The notes: generated from the sequence alone by a model not told the origin. Positions 16,202 to 26,373 are shown, numbered from the stretch's first letter. The stretch: DNA of 64,000 nucleotides from CAG-1138 sp964495385 (GCA_964495385.1 CAZBVO010000006.1:21945-85944), one strand, 5' to 3'. Made by a program: numbers and translations.

Positions 16202-18094
16202 ATGGATATCAAGCAAAAACTTGCCGAACTGCCTGCCAAAAGCGGCGTTTACCTTATGATGAACTCCGAGGGCACGGTTATCTACGTAGGCAAGGCAAAA
16301 ATTTTAAAAAACAGAGTTAAGCAATATTTTCAGGCAGGCACCAAAACGGAAAAAACGCTTGCCTTGGTTCGAAATATTGCCGATTTCAGATACATAATCA
16401 CGCAAAACGAGGTGGACGCACTCGTTTTGGAAAACAACTTAATCAAAAAATACAATCCGAAATACAATATATTGCTTAAAGATGACAAAAACTATCCGTT
16501 TATACGCATCGATTTGAAAAGCAAATATCCTACCGTCGAGGTTGTCAGAAAGCTTAAAAACGACGGGGCAAAATATTTCGGCCCGTACATGGTGGGCATA
16601 AACGTAAAGGACATAAACGAGCTTATTTTCAGCGCATTTCCTTTGCGAAGTTGCAACCTGAATTTTGACAAAATACCGTCAAATCACCGTCCGTGCCTAA
16701 ACAGCCACATAGGTCGCTGCCTTGCGCCGTGCGACGGGAGAGTGTCCGAGGAGGAGTACTCGCGCACGGTTGCCGAAGTGATTTCGTTTTTGAAAGGCAA
16801 CGATTCCACGGTAAAAAACGTGTTGGAAATGAAGATGAAATCGGCGGCGGACAAGGGCGATTTCGAAAACGCGATTTTTTATCGCGACAAATTGAAAGTG
16901 CTGGACAAATTGGTTCGGAGGCAGATAAGCGCGCTTCCGAAAGACTTCAATTTGGACGTTTTTTCGGTTATCGACAACGGGATTTATGCGGCCGTGTCGA
17001 TGCTTGTGGTAAGGGGTGGAAAGCTTTTGGGAGGCGACAATTTTCCGCTTACGTCTGCCGCAAGGCCGCTTTCCGAGACGGATGCGGCAGGCTTGTCCGA
17101 GCAGGCCATAGGCACGTTGCTGAGCCACGACGAAGCTGCCGAAATGCTTGAAAATTTTGTTTATCAATACTATTCGCAAAACCCTGTGTTTCCTGACGAA
17201 ATTGTCCTAAACGTTGCTTTATCCGACGTTTCGGGCTTAGAAAAGGTGTTTTCTGATGAAAGCGGCAGGCGCATAAACATAGTCAAACCTATAGGCGGCA
17301 TCCGCAAACAGCTTACCGATATGGCCGAAAACAATGCGGTGGACTACTTGTCGAATTTTGTCACAAAACTTGCTCGCAAAGACAGTATGACGCGCGGTGC
17401 GGTTGTCAAACTTGCCGAAGAACTCGGGCTTAAAACTTTGCCTCGACGCATAGAGTGTTACGACATTTCTCACGTTTCCGGAACCAACATGGTTGCAAGT
17501 ATGGTCGTGTTCGAGGATGGCGAACCCGCCAAAAAGATGTACCGCAGTTACAAGATAAAAACCGTACCGGGCAACAACGACTTTGCATCCATGCGAGAGG
17601 TTTTGACTCGCCGACTTTCTCGCTTGGCAAATAGCGACGAAGATCCGAGTTTCGGCGCAAGGCCCGACCTTATAATCGTGGACGGAGGAAAAGGGCAGCT
17701 GTCGTATGCTTTAGAGGCGTTGGAGGCTACCGGCATGGACGACCTTACAATTGTAAGCTTGGCAAAACGGGAGGAAGAAGTTTTTGTGCCGCACCGCTCC
17801 GAGCCTATCGTGATAGACCGAAACAGCGTTGCCCTGAAACTTATTCAAAGGGTGCGTGACGAGGCTCACCGAAGCGCAATCACTCATCACCGCAACCTCC
17901 GTACCGCCGCACAGACGAAGTCGCAACTAAAGGACGTTGAGGGCATAGGCGACAAAAAAATCGCCGCACTGTATGCAAAATTCAAAAACATCAAGGCAAT
18001 CAAGTCGGCCTCAGAGGAAGAACTTGCTTCGGTCAAAGGCGTTTCCAAAGCCGATGCCGCAAGAATTAAGCAATACTTTTCGGACGAAACCTAA
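16202..18094 (+). CDS. uvrC: Excinuclease ABC subunit C
   Basis: UvrC makes both incisions around DNA lesions after UvrAB recognition. The 630-residue protein has the GIY-YIG nuclease at the N-terminus (SGVYLMMNSEGTVIYVGKAK), a UVR segment near residue 210, the RNase H-like nuclease (CYDISHVSGTNMVASMVVFEDG, then LIIVDGGKGQLS and HRSAITHHR) and C-terminal helix-hairpin-helix motifs (DVEGIGDKKIAAL and SVKGVSKADAARI). The ATG at 16202 is preferred: the 26 codons upstream overlap the promoter. The Shine-Dalgarno sequence (CAGGTAC) is modest. Confidence 0.96.
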   Translation: MDIKQKLAELPAKSGVYLMMNSEGTVIYVGKAKILKNRVKQYFQAGTKTEKTLALVRNIADFRYIITQNEVDALVLENNLIKKYNPKYNILLKDDKNYPFIRIDLKSKYPTVEVVRKLKNDGAKYFGPYMVGINVKDINELIFSAFPLRSCNLNFDKIPSNHRPCLNSHIGRCLAPCDGRVSEEEYSRTVAEVISFLKGNDSTVKNVLEMKMKSAADKGDFENAIFYRDKLKVLDKLVRRQISALPKDFNLDVFSVIDNGIYAAVSMLVVRGGKLLGGDNFPLTSAARPLSETDAAGLSEQAIGTLLSHDEAAEMLENFVYQYYSQNPVFPDEIVLNVALSDVSGLEKVFSDESGRRINIVKPIGGIRKQLTDMAENNAVDYLSNFVTKLARKDSMTRGAVVKLAEELGLKTLPRRIECYDISHVSGTNMVASMVVFEDGEPAKKMYRSYKIKTVPGNNDFASMREVLTRRLSRLANSDEDPSFGARPDLIIVDGGKGQLSYALEALEATGMDDLTIVSLAKREEEVFVPHRSEPIVIDRNSVALKLIQRVRDEAHRSAITHHRNLRTAAQTKSQLKDVEGIGDKKIAALYAKFKNIKAIKSASEEELASVKGVSKADAARIKQYFSDET

Positions 18095-18107
18095 AAAACG
18101 GAATTTT

Positions 18108-18140
18108 AACCCCCAAAATGCTTTATATTTCGGGGGTTTT
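18108..18140 (+). terminator. Terminator after uvrC
   Basis: Stem AACCCCC (18108-18114) pairs with GGGGGTT (18132-18138) and a T run follows. A further AAAT/ATTT pairing inside extends the stem past one mismatch. Confidence 0.7.
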
Positions 18141-18179
18141 ATTATATAATAAAAAATAGCAAAATTTTGAGAGGACAAA

Positions 18180-19001
18180 ATGAGATACGATTTGGTTGCA
18201 AGTGATTTCGACGATACGCTTTATTCGATGAACGGAGGCGGCATCGACGCCTTTACCTTGAAAGTTATAAACGATTACAAAGCAAACGGCGGAAGGTTTG
18301 TCATCGTTACGGGGCGCATGTTTGCGGCAATCAAACCGCAGGCCGATGCGTTGGGGCTCAAAGGCCTTATTATAAGTTATCAAGGGGCAATGATAAGCGA
18401 CATCGAAAGCGGCAAAACCTTAAAGTGTTTCGAGCTGGACAGAGACCTTGCTTTGGAATATATCCGCTTTCTCAAAAATTTCGACGTTGCGGCGGTTCAG
18501 TTGTATGCCGACGATCAACTTACCGTGGCCGAGGACAACGAGTACATCAAAATGTATCGCACTTATTGCGGCGTCGACGTGCATATTGTGGGCGACCTCG
18601 AACAATTCATAATGCGTCATCCCGAAAAAACATTGCACAAAGTTTACGTTGCCGCTCAGCCGGAAGTTGCCACTAAACTTCGCATTGCCGCCGAAAAACA
18701 GTTTGCCGGCAGACTTAACGTTACCAGCAGTAAGGAATATAACATCGAAGTGGTCAATGCGGCGGCGTCAAAAGGCAACGCACTGAAATACCTTATGCAA
18801 AAATACGGCATCGAAAAAGACAAGGTTATGTGTTTCGGCGATCAGCTGAACGACTTGTCGTTGCTGTCGGAAGCAGGGATGGCGGTTGCCGTCGGAAACG
18901 CCAACGAAGAACTTAAAAAAATCGCCGACTACGTTTCGGAGCCGTGCGAGGACGACGGCGTGGCAAAAACCATCGTCAAATTCTGTTTGGAGGGAAAATA
19001 A
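18180..19001 (+). CDS. HAD-superfamily hydrolase, Cof type
   Basis: The 273-residue protein is a Cof-type HAD phosphatase: motif I DFDDTLYS (nucleophile and acid/base aspartates), motif II VTGR, and motif IV FGDQLNDLSLL, with a large C2-type cap between. Such enzymes dephosphorylate sugar phosphates or flavin precursors, and specificity cannot be read. GAGAGG precedes the ATG. The stop abuts the hprK start, so the two are co-transcribed. Confidence 0.88.
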   Translation: MRYDLVASDFDDTLYSMNGGGIDAFTLKVINDYKANGGRFVIVTGRMFAAIKPQADALGLKGLIISYQGAMISDIESGKTLKCFELDRDLALEYIRFLKNFDVAAVQLYADDQLTVAEDNEYIKMYRTYCGVDVHIVGDLEQFIMRHPEKTLHKVYVAAQPEVATKLRIAAEKQFAGRLNVTSSKEYNIEVVNAAASKGNALKYLMQKYGIEKDKVMCFGDQLNDLSLLSEAGMAVAVGNANEELKKIADYVSEPCEDDGVAKTIVKFCLEGK

Positions 19002-19940
19002 ATGGAAATCAACACCGGTCGGGAATATATCGACGGCAAAGAAGTTGCAATCGAGGATTTTGCGCGTGACTGCGGCCTCGAAATTTTGTGGAGCGACAAA
19101 GGTTGCAAAATACCTCTTTCCACGGTAAGCGTAAACCGTCCGGGTTTGGTGCTTTCGGGATTTAACGACTACTTTGCGGCAAAGCGCATTCAGGTTATGG
19201 GCAATGCCGAAATGTATTTTCTTTACAAAATGGGTACGGAAGAATGCGATAAGGCGTTGCATGCGCTGTTCGGGCATAAAATTCCGTGCTTGATAATCAG
19301 CCGTCGCTTGCATCCTACGGACCACATGTTGGATATTGCAAAGCAATATGCCTGCCCGATTTTGAGCAGCGACAAAATCACCTCAAACGTTGTCAACGAC
19401 CTCGTCAACTACTTAAACGACCAGCTCGCTCCCGAAACCACCGTTCACGGCGAACTGTTGGACGTTGACGGCATCGGCGTGTTGATAACGGGAAACAGCG
19501 GCATCGGAAAAAGCGAAGTTGCGTTGGAATTGGTGCATCGCGGCCACATGCTCGTTGCAGACGACAACGTTGTGGTCAAAAGAGTAAAGGACAAAGTGCT
19601 TGGTAGGCCGTCGGAGGCGATACGCGACTTTTTGGAAGTAAGGGGCGTGGGCATAATCAACGTAAAAAATATGTACGGCGTTGCAGGCGTGTTGCCGGAA
19701 AGCAAAATCGACGTGTGCATCCACTTGGATAAGTGGGACGAAACCAAGTCGTACGACCGCTTCGGCGACGAACAACTTACCACGTCGTTGCTGGGGGTTG
19801 ACGTGCCGAAAACCGTCATTCCGGTTATGCCGGGCAGAAACATCGCCATCGTTGTGGAAGTCGTAGCAAAAAATTTGCGACTTAAACACATGGGCTACGA
19901 TGCACTCGAGGAAATCAAAAATCGCAACAACATAGGCTAA
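19002..19940 (+). CDS. hprK: HPr kinase/phosphorylase
   Basis: HprK phosphorylates or dephosphorylates Ser46 of HPr and controls carbon catabolite repression in Firmicutes. The 312-residue protein has the P-loop GNSGIGKSEVALELVHRGH, the conserved VADDNVV, and the family signature FLEVRGVGIINV. GGAGGG precedes the ATG, and the gene begins directly after the HAD stop. Its presence implies a working HPr-Ser-P system, although no PTS genes lie in the window. Confidence 0.95.
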   Translation: MEINTGREYIDGKEVAIEDFARDCGLEILWSDKGCKIPLSTVSVNRPGLVLSGFNDYFAAKRIQVMGNAEMYFLYKMGTEECDKALHALFGHKIPCLIISRRLHPTDHMLDIAKQYACPILSSDKITSNVVNDLVNYLNDQLAPETTVHGELLDVDGIGVLITGNSGIGKSEVALELVHRGHMLVADDNVVVKRVKDKVLGRPSEAIRDFLEVRGVGIINVKNMYGVAGVLPESKIDVCIHLDKWDETKSYDRFGDEQLTTSLLGVDVPKTVIPVMPGRNIAIVVEVVAKNLRLKHMGYDALEEIKNRNNIG

Positions 19941-19956
19941 ACGGCACACGGGTTCA

Positions 19957-19962
19957 TATAAT
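19957..19962 (+). promoter_or_regulatory. -10 element of murB, implying a leaderless mRNA
   Basis: A perfect TATAAT ends five bases before the murB ATG with no Shine-Dalgarno sequence in between. No clear -35 is visible. Confidence 0.5.
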
Positions 19963-19967
19963 AAAGT

Positions 19968-20816
19968 ATGAATCCGCTTCTCAACGACTTCAGCTTAAAA
20001 TCGGCTTCGGCCCTGACCACCTTAAAAACGGGCGGTTCGGTGTGGACGCTGTGCCCGACAAGCGTGCGGCAGTTGGCCCGATATACGGCCGAACTTTTAA
20101 AGCAAGGCGTAAAATACATGCCGTTCGGGCAGGGCAGCAATTTGGTTGTTTCGGACAAACCGACAACGGTTGCCGTTTTGATGAAAAATTTTGACTTGGT
20201 CGAAGTCAGAGGGCGAAGGGTTTACGTCGGTGCCGGCGCAAAACTGTCGAAAGCGGCCGCTGAAATTGCCGCAAACGGCTTGTCCGGGGTGGAATTTTGG
20301 GCGGGCATTCCTGCATCTTTTGGCGGTGCCGTCAAGATGAACGCAGGTGCGTTTGGCGGCGAAACAATGGATAAAGTGCGCTATTTGGACGTTTTAAGTT
20401 GCGGTTCGGTAAAAAGAATATATTCTCAATCGATAAAAAGGGGATACAGGCACACCGATTTGGACGGAATAGTGTTGGGCGGCGAGCTTTTGTTGGACAA
20501 AAGCACTCCGTCGGCCGTGGCGGACAAAATGGCCGAAAACCTTCTTTATCGCAGGAAAACTCAGCCGACGGGTTTAAGTGCCGGAAGCGTTTTTAAAAAA
20601 GTAAACGGCATAAGTGCAGGCAAATTTATTGAACTTGCAGGCCTTAAAGGACTGAGAGAAGGGGGCATGGTCGTAAGTGAAAAACACGCAAATTTTTTCA
20701 TAAACGATCAAGGAGCCTCGGCGGCAGATTTTTTGAAACTTGCCGATAAGGTGCAAAAAAAAGTGTACGCGACATTCGGCGTCATGCTGGAAAAGGAAGT
20801 GATTTTTGTTGAATAG
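19968..20816 (+). CDS. murB: UDP-N-acetylenolpyruvoylglucosamine reductase
   Basis: MurB reduces the enolpyruvyl group to lactyl, giving UDP-MurNAc, with FAD and NADPH. The 282-residue protein has the FAD-binding segments (MPFGQGSNLVVSDKP, EFWAGIPASFGGAVKMNAGAFGGE) and the catalytic-site GLSAGSVFKK of the type II enzyme. No ribosome-binding site is seen; TATAAT lies five bases upstream. The last codons overlap the following PHP gene by 11 bp. Confidence 0.94.
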   Translation: MNPLLNDFSLKSASALTTLKTGGSVWTLCPTSVRQLARYTAELLKQGVKYMPFGQGSNLVVSDKPTTVAVLMKNFDLVEVRGRRVYVGAGAKLSKAAAEIAANGLSGVEFWAGIPASFGGAVKMNAGAFGGETMDKVRYLDVLSCGSVKRIYSQSIKRGYRHTDLDGIVLGGELLLDKSTPSAVADKMAENLLYRRKTQPTGLSAGSVFKKVNGISAGKFIELAGLKGLREGGMVVSEKHANFFINDQGASAADFLKLADKVQKKVYATFGVMLEKEVIFVE

Positions 20817-21585
20817 GTTTTTGGGCGATTATCATACGCATACCTCTGCTTCGGACGGCAAAAACAGTTTGTCCGATTTGGTCGAGTATGCAAAAGCCAA
20901 CGGATTTTCGGAAATAGCCGTAACAGATCACGGCTATGCCAACGTTGCGTGCGCCCTAAACGACGAAAAACTGAAAGCTCAGCGTGCCGAGGCGGACAAG
21001 TTGTCGGCGGAAAATCCCGACTTAAAAATCTACGTGGGCGTCGAGGCGGACTTTGTTAGCTTTGACGGAACTTTGGATTTACCGAGCGACGACAGCGAAG
21101 GATTTGACGTAATAATTGCAGGTTTCCATCGCTTCGTAAAACCCAAAAAAGCATCGGAATGGTTCCGATTGGAATTTTACAACGGTTTTTTGTCCGACGT
21201 TTTTGGGACAAGCAGGCGTTTGACGGCCAAAAACACCGATATGGTTGTTGCCGCTCTCGAACGCTACGACGTAGACGTATTCGCTCATCCCGGCCACTAT
21301 TTGAAAATCGATGCCGAACGAGTGGGGAATGCGTGCGCGCGCCGAGGCACTTACGTCGAACTTAATGCCAAGCATTTGGACAAGCTTGCACCTTACGTCG
21401 CCGATTTTTTGAAAACCGATTGCAAATTTATTGCTTGCAGCGACAATCACGACGTAACAAAATGCAAGGATATGCAACAAGTTCTTGCTTTTATTCAAAC
21501 GCACGGCATACCTGCCGAACGAGTGGTAAATCTCGGCAAGGTGCCTACTTTCAAACGACACGGGGGACAGAATGGAAAAAGTTAA
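20806..21585 (+). CDS. PHP-domain phosphoesterase
   Basis: The 259-residue protein is a stand-alone PHP domain: DYHTHTSASDGKNSLSDLV, IAVTDHGYAN, GVEADF, FAHPGHY and CSDNHD supply the usual metal-binding residues. YcdX and histidinol-phosphatase belong to this group; the substrate here is open. The start is TTG (20806, or a second TTG at 20809), preceded by AAGGAAG inside the end of murB. It occupies the place where rapZ and yvcK usually sit between murB and whiA. Confidence 0.85.
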   Translation: MLNRFLGDYHTHTSASDGKNSLSDLVEYAKANGFSEIAVTDHGYANVACALNDEKLKAQRAEADKLSAENPDLKIYVGVEADFVSFDGTLDLPSDDSEGFDVIIAGFHRFVKPKKASEWFRLEFYNGFLSDVFGTSRRLTAKNTDMVVAALERYDVDVFAHPGHYLKIDAERVGNACARRGTYVELNAKHLDKLAPYVADFLKTDCKFIACSDNHDVTKCKDMQQVLAFIQTHGIPAERVVNLGKVPTFKRHGGQNGKS

Positions 21586-22564
21586 ATTCACCGTTTGCGC
21601 CAAAAACGAAATGTTACGAAATCAGCCTGCCGAAGCATGTTGCGCCAAGGCGTGGCTTGCGGCCGCAATCAAAGCGACGGGAAGCTTGCATCTTACCAAA
21701 GGCGGCAGGAATCTTATTTTCGAAAGCGACGACTACGATTATATGGTCAGCGTGGTAAAAGCGCTGAAGCTTTTGTATTCCTTGCCTGTCGAACTTACCG
21801 CCGCACACGGCAAAAATGCCAAGAAAAACGGTGCGTTTTCCGTAAAATTGGGCAAAACACAATCGGAAACGCTGTTGGCGGATGCCGGCATTATGGCCAC
21901 GGACGAAGAAGGGCTTCCGTATCTGGTAAGAGGGGTAAAGCCCGAAACGGTCAGACGGGAATGTTGCGCAAGGGCATTTTTGCGCTCGATGTTTTTGGCT
22001 ACGGGAAGCGCAAACGTTCCGCCAAAGCTTATAGGCGAATCCGAGAGCGTGGAGTCCAGCGGCGGAGGCTACTATTTGGAATTTGTGCTGTCCGACGAGA
22101 TACTTGCCGAAGTGGTTTCGGCACTTTTGAACGGCTTGGGCGTGCCTGCCAAAACAACCGAACGTAAGGAAAAATTTGTGGTTTATCAAAAGGACAGCGA
22201 AATCATTTCAAACACTTTCGCACTTTTGGGAGCGCACGAGGCGGTTATGTATATGCAAGAAATAATGGTCGAGCGCACCTTGTCGGCCAACCTCAACCGC
22301 CAAAGTAATATAGCGGCGGCAAACGCCGACAAAACAATGATTGCCGCCACAAAACAAGTTTTAGCCATTCAAACAATCGAAAAAACCTGCGGTTTGGAGA
22401 AATTGCCTGCACAGCTGAAAGATATTGCGGAGCTTAGGCTTGAAAATCCGACTGCCAACATGGACTTTTTTGCCGACAGATTGGGTATCACAAAAAGCGG
22501 CGTAAACCATCGATTCAGAAAGCTTGTGGCCATGGCCGACGAGTTTGACAAAAGCAACGACTAA
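21572..22564 (+). CDS. whiA: DNA-binding protein WhiA
   Basis: WhiA is a conserved Gram-positive regulator of cell division and chromosome segregation. It combines a degenerate LAGLIDADG homing-endonuclease fold with a C-terminal helix-turn-helix. The 330-residue protein shows CCAKAWLAAAIKATGSLHL, CCARAFLRSMFLATGSANVP and the C-terminal NMDFFADRLGITKSGVNHRFRKL. It overlaps the end of the PHP gene by 14 bp and has GGGGGA as ribosome-binding site. dnaE starts 9 bp after its stop. Confidence 0.95.
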   Translation: MEKVKFTVCAKNEMLRNQPAEACCAKAWLAAAIKATGSLHLTKGGRNLIFESDDYDYMVSVVKALKLLYSLPVELTAAHGKNAKKNGAFSVKLGKTQSETLLADAGIMATDEEGLPYLVRGVKPETVRRECCARAFLRSMFLATGSANVPPKLIGESESVESSGGGYYLEFVLSDEILAEVVSALLNGLGVPAKTTERKEKFVVYQKDSEIISNTFALLGAHEAVMYMQEIMVERTLSANLNRQSNIAAANADKTMIAATKQVLAIQTIEKTCGLEKLPAQLKDIAELRLENPTANMDFFADRLGITKSGVNHRFRKLVAMADEFDKSND

Positions 22565-22573
22565 GAGGAACAA

Positions 22574-25500
22574 ATGAAAGAATTCGTACACCTGCATCTG
22601 CACACCGAATACAGCCTTTTGGACGGAATGTCCCGCATTAAAAAAGGCAAAAAGGGCACGCCTTTGGCGGATGCCCTCAAGGCAAAGGGCATGAAAGCTT
22701 GCGCTATCACCGATCATGGCAACATGTACGGCGTCTATCCTTTTGTCGAAACTTTCGGAAGCGTCCGAAAAAAGGCTGTCGAAAATTTGGAGAAATCGCT
22801 TCAGGCCGAAGGGAAAAGCAAAGACGAAATAAAGAAAACCGTTGCCGAGCGCAAAGATACTCTCGACGATTTGAAACCTATAATCGGCAGCGAGTTTTAC
22901 GTTGTCGACGACTACAAAAAGTTTGAACACGGCGAAACGAGATACCACCTTATACTGCTTGCAAAAAACGAAATCGGCTACAAAAATCTGATGAAGTTGT
23001 CGAGCATATCTTTCATTGACGGATTTTACTACCGTCCGCGCATCGACCTTGCTCTTTTGAAGGAGTATAGCGAAGGCCTGGTGTGTCTGTCGGCGTGCAT
23101 ACAGGGGCAAATTCCGCAACTGTTGCTTAACGACGAATACGACAAAGCCAAAAAACTGGCAATCGAAATGCGCGATATGTTCGCTCCGGGCGATTTTTAC
23201 ATCGAAATTCAGTTCCACGGAACTCCCGAACAGGCAAGGATGCCTTACGTTTATCGCGGCGAGGACAAGCGGGATATGCCTCTTTGGCAACGTCAAAGAT
23301 ACCTCAATCCGCTTTTGAAAAAGCTTGCCGACGAAATAGGCGTAAAAATAGTTGCAACCAACGACGTGCATTATCTGTCCAAAGAAGATGCCGACGTTCA
23401 GGACGTTATGCTTTGCGTAAACATGCAGCGCAAAGTGGGCGATCCGGACCGTATGCGCATGGATCCGCACGAATTTTATCTCAAAAGCTACGACGAGATG
23501 CTTTTGATGTTGCCGGAATATCCCGAAGCGCTGGACAACACCGTCGAAATTGCAAACAAGTGCAACGTGAAGGTTCAGATTAAGGCTCCTGCCGGGCATT
23601 ACGAAATTCCGAATTACGTTCCCGAGGACGAAAACGGCAAACCGCTTGGCATATCGGCCGAGGAATATTTGTCTCGCATGAGCTGGGAAGGACTGGAAAA
23701 ACGCTACTCGGTGGTTACCGACGAGCTTAAAGAACGTATGAAGATGGAATTGGACGTCATAATCCGCATGGGTTTTGCCGGCTACTATCTTATCGTTTGG
23801 GACTATATCAACTGGGCCAAAAAACACGGGATACCTATCGGGCCGGGAAGAGGAAGCGGCGTCGGCAGCATCGTTGCTTATTGCGTCGGCATAACCAACG
23901 TCGATCCGATACGCTACAATTTGCTTTTCGAGCGTTTTTTGAACGTTGAACGTATAAGCATGCCGGACTTCGACGTGGATATCTGCATCGAAGGAAGGGG
24001 CAGAGTCATCGAATACGTTTCGCACAAGTATCATCCCGAGAACGTAACCCAAATTATCGCATTCGGCACAATGAGTGCCCGCTCGGCCTTAAAGGACGTT
24101 GCGAGAGCTTACGATATCCCGTACGCCGATGCCGACAAGTGGTCGAAGGCCATTCCGATGGAAGCCGGGAAGTGCAGTTTCGACAGGGCGCTCGGCTTAT
24201 ACAAAAACGATGCGGGCAAGGTTGAGGGGGCGTCTCCGGACTTTATCGATTTTTACGAAAACGACGCAACCGCGCACAGCATAATCGACGTTGCCAGAAA
24301 GCTCGAGGGCATGCCTCGGCAGACCTCCATGCACGCATGCGGTGTTTTGATTTGCCCTAAGCCGGTTGTGGAATATTTGCCGGAACAGCGCAAAGAAGAC
24401 AGCATAACCACTCAGTTCGACAAGGATCAGGTTGAGGCAATGGGCTTGGTCAAAATGGACTTTTTGGGGCTCAGAACGCTGACCGACATCAATTTGGCTT
24501 GTCAGTACGCAAAGGAAGATTTCGGAGTCGACGTCGATTTCGACAAACTCGGCGTGGACGATCCGGAAGTGTATGCCGAAATTTACAGCGGCGACACCGT
24601 GGGCATATTCCAGCTTGAAAGCGCAGGCATGTGCAAGTTTATGCAGAGGCTTCGTCCGGACAAACTCGAGGACGTCATAGCAGGCGTTTCGCTTTACCGA
24701 CCGGGTCCGATGCAGTTTATCGACGACTATATAAAGGGTAAACACAATCCCGAAAAGGTCCATTATATCGACGACAAGCTTCGCAAAATTTTGGACGTTA
24801 CTTACGGTTGCATAGTCTATCAGGAACAGGTTATGCAGATTGCTCGAGAAGTGGCGGGCTACAGCCTCGGCGGAGCAGACCTTTTGCGCCGTGCAATGGG
24901 CAAGAAAAAGGTTGACATCATGAAACACAACAAAGAGGTGTTCATCAACGGCGGTAAGCCGGATGCCGACAAGGACGCCGTCATTCCGGGCGCCGTCAAA
25001 CTGGGCATGAAAGCCGAGGTGGCAAACGCTTTGTTCGATCAGATTTTGCAGTTTGCTTCCTATGCTTTCAACAAGTCGCACGCGGCGGCCTATAGCGTCA
25101 TAACTTATCAAACCGCTTATTTGAAACGTTACTACCGCGCGCAGTTTATGACGGCTATTTTAAACAACCGCATAACGGACGCAAAAGAGATAAGCAAATA
25201 CGTCAACTATCTGACTTCGGTCGACATCAAGGTTTTGCCGCCGGATATAAACCGAAGCAAACAAAAGTTTTCGACCGAAGGCAAAGCGGTCCGCTTCGGA
25301 CTTATGGCCATCAAAGGCGTCGGGGAACAGGCGGTGGCCGAAATAGTTAAGGAAAGAGAACTTAACGGACGCTACGTTGATCTCGAAGACGTAATCCGCC
25401 GCAACGCCGACGTCGGCCTCAACAAGAGGATGGTTGAAAACATGATAAAAGGCGGCGTGTTCGATTGCTTCGGCCGGACCAGAAGCACGCTTATGTCGTC

Positions 25501-26362
25501 CTACGAGCAGATTATGGACATCGTCGCTCACGACAAAAAGAACAGCGAGTCGGGTCAACTGTCGCTTTTTGACGATTTGTTTGCCGCCGACGAACCTGCG
25601 GTCAGCTCGTTTAAATACGTCAATTTGCCTGAATACAGCGAAGTCGAAAGGCTTGGCTACGAAAAGGAAGTTTTGGGCATGTATTCCACCGGGCATCCGC
25701 TCAATAGCTTCAAAACAGCACTTAAAAAGTACGGTTTCAACACTTCAATGCTGGTCTTGGACGAAGCGGAACAGGATGACGGCGAAGAAGAACTGTCGGC
25801 CTCCGTGGACGAAAACGGCGAAATGCACGACAGCGTCCGTTACGACACCTCGCTTAACGGGCAAAGGGTGAGTATGGGCGGCGTGCTTACCGAAATGACA
25901 AAAAAAATCAGCAAAAAAACGGGCAAGAACATGGGCTACGGCACGCTGGAGGATTTGTACGGAAGCATCGAAGTGGTGTTCTTTACCGACGCTTTTGAAA
26001 AATACAGGCACTTGCTGAAAGAAAACAGCTTCATAAGCGTAACCGGCAATTTGAGCATTCAGGCCGAAGACAGGCCTAAAATCACCGTCAGAGAAGTGTA
26101 CGAACTTACCCCGGACGGGCAGGAAAAAGCGGCAGAAGCCGAGAAGCACGGTATAATTTATCTGCGCATGGCTTTAAGAAACGACGTTGTTTCGGCCGTT
26201 CAGCGCATACTTGCAAAACATCCCGGTGACAATGCGGTAAGAGTCAAATTTAAAGACAACGACGTAAGGGAATTTCCGCAAAAGGTAAAACTTTCCGACG
26301 CCTTAATGTTCGATCTCGGTCTTACCCTCGGGCAGGAAAACATCAAAGTGATTTACAAATAG
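22574..26362 (+). CDS. dnaE: DNA polymerase III alpha subunit, DnaE type
   Basis: The 1262-residue protein is a DnaE-family C-type replicative polymerase. In order it has an N-terminal PHP domain (FVHLHLHTEYSLLDGMSRI, TDHGNMYG), the palm with the catalytic triad region (GPGRGSGVGSIVAY, then PDFDVDICIEGRGRVIEYV), fingers, a tandem HhH region (AIKGVGEQAVAEIV) and a C-terminal OB fold (VSMGGVLTEMTKKISKKTGKNMGYGTLEDLYGSIEVVFF). In Clostridia this enzyme usually works beside PolC. AGAGGAAC precedes the ATG, and it is co-transcribed with whiA. Confidence 0.96.
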   Translation: MKEFVHLHLHTEYSLLDGMSRIKKGKKGTPLADALKAKGMKACAITDHGNMYGVYPFVETFGSVRKKAVENLEKSLQAEGKSKDEIKKTVAERKDTLDDLKPIIGSEFYVVDDYKKFEHGETRYHLILLAKNEIGYKNLMKLSSISFIDGFYYRPRIDLALLKEYSEGLVCLSACIQGQIPQLLLNDEYDKAKKLAIEMRDMFAPGDFYIEIQFHGTPEQARMPYVYRGEDKRDMPLWQRQRYLNPLLKKLADEIGVKIVATNDVHYLSKEDADVQDVMLCVNMQRKVGDPDRMRMDPHEFYLKSYDEMLLMLPEYPEALDNTVEIANKCNVKVQIKAPAGHYEIPNYVPEDENGKPLGISAEEYLSRMSWEGLEKRYSVVTDELKERMKMELDVIIRMGFAGYYLIVWDYINWAKKHGIPIGPGRGSGVGSIVAYCVGITNVDPIRYNLLFERFLNVERISMPDFDVDICIEGRGRVIEYVSHKYHPENVTQIIAFGTMSARSALKDVARAYDIPYADADKWSKAIPMEAGKCSFDRALGLYKNDAGKVEGASPDFIDFYENDATAHSIIDVARKLEGMPRQTSMHACGVLICPKPVVEYLPEQRKEDSITTQFDKDQVEAMGLVKMDFLGLRTLTDINLACQYAKEDFGVDVDFDKLGVDDPEVYAEIYSGDTVGIFQLESAGMCKFMQRLRPDKLEDVIAGVSLYRPGPMQFIDDYIKGKHNPEKVHYIDDKLRKILDVTYGCIVYQEQVMQIAREVAGYSLGGADLLRRAMGKKKVDIMKHNKEVFINGGKPDADKDAVIPGAVKLGMKAEVANALFDQILQFASYAFNKSHAAAYSVITYQTAYLKRYYRAQFMTAILNNRITDAKEISKYVNYLTSVDIKVLPPDINRSKQKFSTEGKAVRFGLMAIKGVGEQAVAEIVKERELNGRYVDLEDVIRRNADVGLNKRMVENMIKGGVFDCFGRTRSTLMSSYEQIMDIVAHDKKNSESGQLSLFDDLFAADEPAVSSFKYVNLPEYSEVERLGYEKEVLGMYSTGHPLNSFKTALKKYGFNTSMLVLDEAEQDDGEEELSASVDENGEMHDSVRYDTSLNGQRVSMGGVLTEMTKKISKKTGKNMGYGTLEDLYGSIEVVFFTDAFEKYRHLLKENSFISVTGNLSIQAEDRPKITVREVYELTPDGQEKAAEAEKHGIIYLRMALRNDVVSAVQRILAKHPGDNAVRVKFKDNDVREFPQKVKLSDALMFDLGLTLGQENIKVIYK

Positions 26363-26373
26363 TTGGCAAATGC

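Noticed and set aside
22361..24052. 563-codon open frame antisense to dnaE
   Set aside because: It mirrors dnaE codons, has no ribosome-binding site and reads as low-complexity His/Phe/Val-rich text typical of a shadow frame.
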